Positions 57,828 to 64,000 of a stretch of DNA of 64,000 nt are shown piece by piece; within the stretch, counting starts at the first letter, position 1, and each line of letters starts with the position of its first letter. The translations under genes and the position numbers were made by a program. This DNA comes from Leptasterias polaris (lineage: Eukaryota > Echinodermata > Asteroidea > Forcipulatida > Asteriidae). Below the pieces are notes generated by a model. It was not told where the DNA came from. It made no database searches and saw only the letters and a list, made by a program, of their open reading frames with translations. Location of the stretch: the NCBI GenBank assembly GCA_037783415.1, contig JAZGTN010000027.1:6782001-6846000 (forward strand). The letters are read 5' to 3'.

Positions 57828-58324
57828 GAGATCATGATGTTCCTACATCTTCCATGCAGTCACCTCCGAAGGAAATGCTATTGCGCCCAGTCTGCATCAA
57901 GCACAAGGACAAAATCAAAGACGGCCTAAAGAAGACAACGGTGTGCAGCACAGTGATTCCGGTACTTCTCATCGGGGACAAATTCGACAAGGACTCACTT
58001 TACTACACCCTGGGGGGTAATCATCTTGTGACTGCTATGAAGGAACTCGGAGACGATCAAGGGTTCCAGTCTTTCAACTCCATCAGGGCCAAGATATACA
58101 AAGGGTTAAACAGAACAGAGGCACTCCGGGTTTCTTCGCTGCACAACGACGGGACGCACCTCACCCATCAGAGGACACTTAAGGACACTGTGGAGGTGTG
58201 TAGACGGCAGCTTTATACCCTTCACAACCTTGATGCATGCATCGATGAGCCGCCACCATCAAATAAACACTGGAGGGAGCAGTGCGCCGTTGTCCTGGGG
58301 AAGACAACCCCACCTTGTAAAAAG
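57828..58324 (+). CDS. ParB/sulfiredoxin-like gene, exon A
   Basis: 497-bp exon between acceptor 'atttgtgtacag' and donor AAAAAG|gtacgt. It encodes about 165 residues. A segment KDSLYYTLGGNHLVTAMKEL, followed by AKIYKGLNRTEALRVSSLHN, has the arrangement of a ParB/Srx-like fold (a G-x-x-[RH] loop with a helix, then a strand, then an 'L..eEA...a..N' helix). Invertebrates have large uncharacterised proteins with this GGNH variant. Whether it binds nucleotide is unknown; the canonical ParB GERR is replaced by GGNH. The exon starts in mid-codon, so at least one upstream exon is expected; the first in-frame ATG is MQSPPKEM. Family assignment is tentative, but exon reality is well supported. Confidence 0.65.
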
Positions 58325-58531
58325 GTACGTTTAGAGAACGGCATACATGTACTAACAAGCTAGACATCGTTCTGGCTAGAATTTATATCTTGTGAAGGCC
58401 TGTTGAGTCGGTTAAGGACCTAAACAAGCGTGTATTAAACATTTAATAGGCCCTATCTATGATAGGCTTACAATATCAAAATGTGTCACTCTCCAAGTTT
58501 TTCAAATAGTCCTTTTAACTTATAATTACAG

Positions 58532-58651
58532 GAGCTTAAGTCACTCGAGCCGACGTTTCAAATGGCTCTCTACTCAAGAAGATGCTTCACCAAGCTAATG
58601 AAAATCTTCAACCTCCACGAGGAGACCAACGGTTCCTGCCCCAAACAAACG
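58532..58651 (+). CDS. Same gene, exon B
   Basis: 120-bp exon, phase 0 at both ends, between acceptor 'tataattacag' and donor CAAACG|gtatgt. It encodes 40 residues (ELKSLEPTFQMALYSRRCFT.. then LMKIFNLHEETNGSC). It is joined in frame to exon A (ends AAA AAG). Confidence 0.6.
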
Positions 58652-59057
58652 GTATGTTTATGACTGACAATAGTGATATATCTATGTAAAATAAAATGTA
58701 CGGTCAATCAGTGTGCTTTTTGTCACTGGCAGTGACCGTTGTTATTCTTTTTAATATTTCTAGGCCATGCTTACGCCTTCCGGAAATAGATTTAAACACA
58801 CGTGATTAACTTGTGATAGTTCTATACATTCAGGTTTTGTCACGCTTAAAAAAATTAGTATGTTACTGTAAATGTTTTTCCCGAACCATACTAAACAATA
58901 ATTAAAGTCAAACTTACACCCCCCCCCCCAAAAAAAAAATAAAAAAAGGGACAACACACATAAGCTAAAATATATGGTTGGTAAGCTTATATAGTACAGA
59001 CGAAAACAAAACAAATACTGTTCCTCTCCCCTTAGCGCTCCTCTGACTATCATTTTT

Positions 59058-60655
59058 CAGAAATCCCTTAGCTCTGGTGTTTTTCCAACACTTTGGAAAT
59101 CAGCCAACATCTGTCCAGTTCATAAGGGGGGCTCTCAGACTTCGGTTACAAATTTCCGGCCCATTTCATTATTACCCACTTTGTCCAAAATTCTTGAAAA
59201 AATAGTTGCCGAGAACATCGTGGAGCACATTACACCTGTTGTGTGTGAAAATCAACACGGTTTTGTCCCTGGTCGCTCATGTGAAACAAACCTAGTTACA
59301 ATGCTGTCTAATGCTTATCAATCACTAGATGAAAAAGCTCAGTGTGACATTATCTACACGGACTTTTCAAAAGCATTTGATACAGTCCAGCATGATCTGC
59401 TAATGCATAAGATCAGCAAATTTGGCATTTCTGGACATCTGTTCACCTGGATTAATAGTTATCTGACAGGTAGACTCCAACGGGTTGTTTTTAATGGCTG
59501 TTCCTCAAACTGGCAACCCGTGACATCAGGTGTCCCACAGGGCTCTGTACTGGGTCCTTTGTTTTTTAATATGTTTGTGAATGACATTCCCCTTAATTTT
59601 AATCACTCTCAGAGTCTTTTATTTGCCGATGATTTGAAGCTGTTTCGCACGGTCAGGGCGCATTGTGATGCCCAACTGCTGCAGGAAGATTTGGGGAGGC
59701 TGTCTGCGTGGTCATCCACATGGAAATTGTCATTGAATCCCACCAAATGCAAATCACTTACTATTACTTTGAAAACCAAACCCATTGTGTTCAAGTATAG
59801 AATAGCCCAGTCGCAATTGGAAAGAGTAAAAACCCATAAAGATCTAGGTATTATTATTGACTCTAAGTTAACATTTTCTCCTCACATTGACTCCATTGTT
59901 GCCAAGGCAAACCGCATGCTTGGAATTTTTTGGCGCCACTGTAGAAGCTTAGATCTCAAGACTAAACAATTGCTGTACTGCTCCTTGTCAGACCTAGTCT
60001 TGAATTCTCATCTGTTTCTTTCAACTCAATATCAGCCTCCCATGAAATTCGCATTGAACGCATCCAAAACAAATTCCTTCGCTTCCTTGGCAACAATGTA
60101 GACAACACACATATTCTTAATTTGTCTCCTCTTGATTCACTAAAGAAACGTAGACAGAGTCTGGATCTGACTTTTCTTTTCAAATGTGTGAACTCTTACT
60201 TTACCAGTAATCTGTTTTCCCTTTTTCCCCTGAAGATTCCCCGCCCCAACCTTCGGCATCCTGACCTGTTTTACGTTCCAAACAATAAAGTCAATGCCAC
60301 TAAAAACGGTTTTGTTCATCGTTTGTCCTCTAATTACAACAGAATTACCCATTCAAATCCCAGTATTGACATTTTCCACCTCACCCTTCCTGCCTTCAAA
60401 CATAAAATCAATGAAATCTTGTGATTTTTTTTATCTGAAAGGGGAGGTCGGGTCCAGAGTGTAACTTATGTTTTAACTAACTTTTTATTTATTTTTTTTG
60501 ATGTAAGAACTGTTCACCATTTTAATCTCTGTCTTGTTTTGTTTGTTTAAATAATTTTATTGTGCTATTTTATGTAATTTAATGTTTTTATCCATCCTGT
60601 TATTGGCGCTTGCGCTGTTGGATGTGGCTGAAATAAAATAAAAATTAACAAAATA
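59058..60655 (+). mobile_element. LINE (CR1/Jockey type), 5' truncated, within the intron between exons B and C
   Basis: It opens within RT (LWKSANICPVHKGG; FRPISLLPTLSKILEKIV), then YTDFSKAFDTVQHDLL, SGVPQGSVLGPLFFN and the catalytic FADDLKLF near 59620-59645, continuing to about 60101, with the C-terminal part shifted to another frame at 60122-60424. The 3' UTR ends 'ggcgcttgcgctgttggatgtggctgaaataaaataaaa' near 60645. RT catalytic residues are intact. Endonuclease and ORF1 are missing. It is inserted in sense orientation with the host gene. Confidence 0.85.
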
Positions 60656-60985
60656 AACCGAAAAGCAACAACCAAACAAACACAAAATATGAATATTTGG
60701 GCTTAATCTGTTGTCTGACTGAGAAGAACCAAGTTTTAAAAAAACGTCCACCCTTTTAGAAAACACATATATCTTAATTTCGGTTGATACAACCAACATT
60801 TTAAATTCGGGGTCTTCAAATTCCATTTTCTCAAATGACAGCATTTTAAACATAACTATTTATATAGGAGACTGGTATGGCATTTCATCATCACTGAGCC
60901 GTCAGACTGATCCGAAGATAAAGATAGACGAATATATTAGTGATTACGTACTCGTGTTCACACTTTAAAACATTTTGTTTTACAG

Positions 60986-61215
60986 GCTTTCATGAAACTT
61001 CAGGGGCTGCCAGAGAGTTCGAAGTTCGAACTCCTCTCTGAAGTTGTCGGCGAAAAAATATAATCTGCAAGCCATGGGGAAGGAAGCAGAACGTCTGAAG
61101 AAATTGCTGGTTGTTCAAGGGGAACTGTTGAACATGCTGCCTGTATCTTCTTGGGAGGAAGCGGAGAGGAAATTCCCCATGTTTACGACGGAGAAGGCAC
61201 TTCAACCATATACAG
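60986..61215 (+). CDS. Same gene, exon C, with an apparent 1-nt frameshift
   Basis: Strong acceptor 'cattttgttttacag' and donor TATACAG|gtatgt. Phase 0 from exon B reads AFMKLQGLPESSKFELLSEV and then hits TAA at 61061-61063. If the A6 run at 61053-61058 is taken as one base too long, the frame continues (MGKEAERLKKLLVVQGELL; SWEEAERKFPMFTTEKALQ) and reaches the donor in exactly the phase exon D needs. Either a real mutation, a homopolymer sequencing error, or use of a weaker acceptor at 61011-61013, which avoids the stop, would explain it. Confidence 0.55.
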
Positions 61216-61868
61216 GTATGTCCTCACCATTGTGGTGAAAGTGCTTGTAATGTTTGTTTTGCTTGTTAAAGGGGATAATGTTAAAGTTTCAACTTTAATA
61301 ATAATGTACTTGTGTATGCAGTTTCGTGTGCATGGAAACTAATATATAAACCATGAAAGCATTTTCGATAAAAAATTGATTTATTTTAGTCAGCAAAAAA
61401 CGATAAGACTAAGAGGGCTTAATGAACACTTTCCTCTTGAAATCACCATGTGAACATTTCAAGTTAACAGTCTGAAGCCAGTTTGCAACTGCATTATTTA
61501 TTCATGTTTGATTTAGAATACACAATTAAGACCCTGTCAGTTAATCATTATGAAGTGTTTCGGCCTTTTCTCAAAATATATCAGACCACAGTATGACGTT
61601 AGCATGGTGTATGTTATTGTTAAACTCATTCTTATTTATGAAAGGGGTATGACGGTGTTTAAATGCCAGTTTACACACTGTGTTGACCGATCCAAATTAT
61701 TTCCAAGTTCATTCTCCAACGATGGATACATTGATTTCCATGAAATATTCTAGTCTCGAGTTGTAATGTACTTCATCATACCCAGTGTATCGTGTAGTCG
61801 GGATGGTGGCCCAAGTTTTAACCAAAAGTAGCATTTCCAACCCCTAAATATGTAGTTCATTTTCACAG

Positions 61869-62101
61869 GATGCTCCTTCAAACAAGGAATTCCTCGGCCT
61901 TTCCTGGAATTCGTTAAAGAAGCACAGGAATGGCTGTCAAGATACAGGCAGCATGGCTCCATCGAATCCGAAGACACGGAAAGGCATGAGCCAGATGTGA
62001 TGAAATCCGGTGAGAGCAAGGTTATGTTTTTGCCTGCTAATGGGGACATCCCAAGGATCCACGGATTCGATGGAGCAGTTTTGGTTATTGCTGACATGGA
62101 G
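61869..62101 (+). CDS. Same gene, exon D
   Basis: Acceptor 'cattttcacag' and donor ATGGAG|gtgagt. It completes the split glycine codon from exon C and encodes about 78 residues (CSFKQGIPRPFLEFVKEAQE; VMFLPANGDIPRIHGFDGAV; LVIADME). It ends phase 0; the next exon is not in view before the hairpin array. No domain recognised. Confidence 0.6.
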
Positions 62102-62113
62102 GTGAGTGTTATT

Positions 62114-62520
62114 AGGTGTTCGGAGCGGAGCGTAGCTCCGAACACCTCTTCTTATTGTTCGGTTTTTTAGGTGTTCGGAGCGGAGCGTAGCTCCGAACAC
62201 CTCTTGTTATTGTTCGTTTTTTTTTTTTTTTTAGGTGTTCGGAGCGGAGCGTAGCTCCGAACACCTCTTCTTATTGTTCGGGTTTTTTTTTTAGGTGTTC
62301 GGACAAAAGTCCGAATACCTCTTGTTATTGTTCGTTTTTTAGGTGTTCGGAGCGGAGCGTAGCTCCGAACACCTCTTGTTATTGTTCGTTTTTTGTTTTT
62401 TTAGGTGTTCGGAGCGGAGCGTAGCTCCGAACACCTCTTGTTATTGTTCGGTTTTTTAGGTGTTCGGTCTACAGACCGAACAACTCTTTGTTATTGTTCG
62501 TTTTTTTTTTTTTTTTTTTT
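62114..62520. repeat. Tandem array of seven hairpins
   Basis: Hairpins at 62114-62147, 62169-62202, 62233-62266, 62293-62320, 62341-62374, 62403-62436 and 62458-62485. Five have arms AGGTGTTCGGAGC / GCTCCGAACACCT around an 8-nt loop. The fourth (GGTGTTCGGAC aaaa GTCCGAATACC) and seventh (GTTCGGTCT ac AGACCGAAC) differ in sequence but still pair. Spacers are CTTGTTATTGTTCG plus a T-run. The array starts 12 bp after a splice donor, so it lies at the start of an intron. Confidence 0.93.
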
Positions 62521-62879
62521 TTTTCTTCTTTGTTTTGCTTATTCCTCTCAGTGGGCTTTGTCCGCAAGCAAACGCATACTTGCGAATCTTTGATCAACTT
62601 GAAACTTAATGTGAAGTTAGAACATAACTAGGAGAAGCCGAGTAAGTTGTGACGTCACGATTACGTCATCAGGTGTCAAGTTACAAGCCATTTTAGCTCG
62701 AAAAGTGCCCTCATGCCAATGCCTGTATGTCTCTGAATATTACAGCTACAATATTCATATTTGGGCATATGATAGATCAACACACGGGCAACATTTGAAA
62801 AGTTAACGCCAAATTCACATGACCTTAACTTCCGGGTCGTTACCCTAGGTCGAAGTTCGCCTTCGTTTTTTCCTTCAAA
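62521..62879. other. No gene recognised
   Basis: It contains 'gtgacgtcacgattacgtcatcaggtgtcaagttacaa' near 62650, similar to 440-470, so it is part of the dispersed repeat environment. Confidence 0.45.
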
Positions 62880-63230
62880 AAAACACTTTCGAGCTTATCT
62901 ACGGAATAACTCAAGATTGAGATTGAATTGAACATTGAAACTCAACAGATAGTTGAACCTCACTATCAAGACGACACAAACCTATTTACGTCATGATGAC
63001 GTCATCGGGCATCGAATTATAATAAATCAAAGTTTAATATTTGTAAAAAGCATAACTCATGAACCATTTGTTTGTTTTTTATAATCTACACATCATCGGA
63101 TAGCTCATTTAAAGTTCGACAAACGTTACACAGAACCCGTCCAACATTTGAACTTACTTCCGGTTAAAATCGGAAGTTGAAAATTTCTTATTATCCTATC
63201 TGATATATATCTTTAAAACTACTGATCATT
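62880..63230 (+). repeat. Dispersed repeat with paired TGACGTCA, copy 3
   Basis: Same order as 42090-42420 ('acggaataactcaagattga', 'acgtcatgatgacgtcatcgggcatcgaatt', 'acacatcatcggata', 'aaagttcgacaaacg', 'acttccggttaaaatcggaag'). Confidence 0.78.
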
Positions 63231-63356
63231 TCAGCATAATTTTTGTATCGGGGTGTAGAACGTTAGTCGTGCTAAAACTTCTGAACACAGACATGACAAC
63301 ATTTTGACCTTAATATATGATCAAAACCGGACAATGAAGCGCCCCTACCCACTCGT

Positions 63357-63357
<1 letters not shown>

Positions 63358-63389
<32 letters not shown>
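63358..63389. repeat. C32 homopolymer
   Basis: 32 consecutive C, the longest of about ten G or C tracts of at least 12 bases in the window. Confidence 0.97.
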
Positions 63390-63390
<1 letters not shown>

Positions 63391-63768
63391 CTTTGATTGA
63401 CAAAGCATTATGTACACATAACGTTGAAACTGATGCAAGCTGCAGTTCAGTGTCGTCATTGTTGTTTCATGTGGCGGGAAGCTAGCCTTTAGTCAAGGCG
63501 CACCGCGGCACCCCCGGCCCGGATATCACGCACGAAAAAGACCAGCGCGAGCGGCACGTTTTTCTGCTACCGTATGTACAACGTAGTTCAAGATTATCAA
63601 TGGCGTACTATTAAGATTATAGATCTAAATACCGCTTATATTCAGCGTCTAATTGTTCCCCTATTCGCCCTTCTCATGGCTTAATGATCAATATGGAATT
63701 GAAGACGAAGTTTCACTGAGATGACCACCTGCTTCAGGGATTCGTATGACTTGTAATTGTTTGAGAAA

Positions 63769-63915
63769 ATGCAAGCAGAAAAAGACGAACATTGGTTATG
63801 TGTTTATCAAACACCGAGAAGCAGAGACTTGACATCAGCTCATGAATGGGTGTTTCGGACGGCGTCCACGGCAGTGTTTATCGATGCTATATCGGTGCCA
63901 CACGGTGATAAAACG
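63769..63915 (+). CDS. Possible first coding exon of a gene leaving the window
   Basis: An ATG preceded by an in-frame TAA opens 49 codons (MQAEKDEHWLCVYQTPRSRD; WVFRTASTAVFIDAIS) and runs into donor ACG|gtaagc at 63916. Upstream, 63470-63560 is locally rich in CG dinucleotides ('ggcgcaccgcggcacccccggcccgg'), as around a promoter. No family recognised; the evidence is only frame, donor and context. Confidence 0.4.
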
Positions 63916-64000
63916 GTAAGCTTTGTGTGAAAATCATTGCTTTTCAAAATGAGTATTTATTTAATGCACAGTTATGTTATAAAGTTTATCTTTTATCATC

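Overview
This is eukaryotic, repeat-dominated DNA from what looks like a marine deuterostome. The best guess is an echinoderm, perhaps a sea star. That rests on remembered repeat families (an 'AAAGGAACACGTTGCC' element, paired TGACGTCA repeats, tRNA-headed SINE fragments) and on gene families; no search was run. Exons have GT/AG borders. There are no operons, rRNA genes or CRISPR arrays.

Host genes are few. Two nearly identical copies of a P-loop sulfotransferase-like gene lie on the minus strand (6.9-7.8 kb and 19.8-20.7 kb), inside a segmental duplication. Near the right end a plus-strand multi-exon gene can be assembled by hand (exons at 57.8, 58.5, 61.0 and 61.9 kb). Its first exon resembles a ParB/sulfiredoxin-like fold and its second intron holds a LINE. 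Next to it, on the minus strand, is the 3' part of a gene with a GHTHEDIDQMFSRFS motif (DUF7869-like). A possible first exon of another gene is at 63.8 kb.

The rest is mobile DNA, often nested. 9.1-17.5 kb holds a tandem pair of ~1.1 kb repeat units; the second is split by a 5'-truncated LINE with a 52-bp target duplication and by a 4.9-kb TIR element, which itself holds a foldback transposon with NotI-bearing 21-bp arrays in both arms. 20.8-24.7 kb holds LINE remains, a GCGTCG array and two foldbacks. 25.6-29.4 kb holds SINE heads, a GC-rich hairpin block duplicated from 15.4 kb and a third ~1.1 kb unit carrying a MITE. 30.7-32.5 kb is tandem repeat. 32.8-37.05 kb is a Ty3/Gypsy retrotransposon whose 3' LTR is reduced to 17 bp. 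37.3-37.7 kb is a 164-bp tandem array, and 37.8-41.8 kb is a complete but frameshifted piggyBac element. 44-51 kb holds long near-identical direct repeats. 51.5-52.6 kb holds a short relative of the 4.9-kb element and a 52-bp satellite with a palindrome in each unit. 62.1-62.5 kb is an array of seven hairpins, two of which have different but still self-complementary stems.

Three insertions can be dated relative to their surroundings because a paralogous uninterrupted site is present in the same window (elements at 7.82 kb, 28.94 kb and 10.67 kb).
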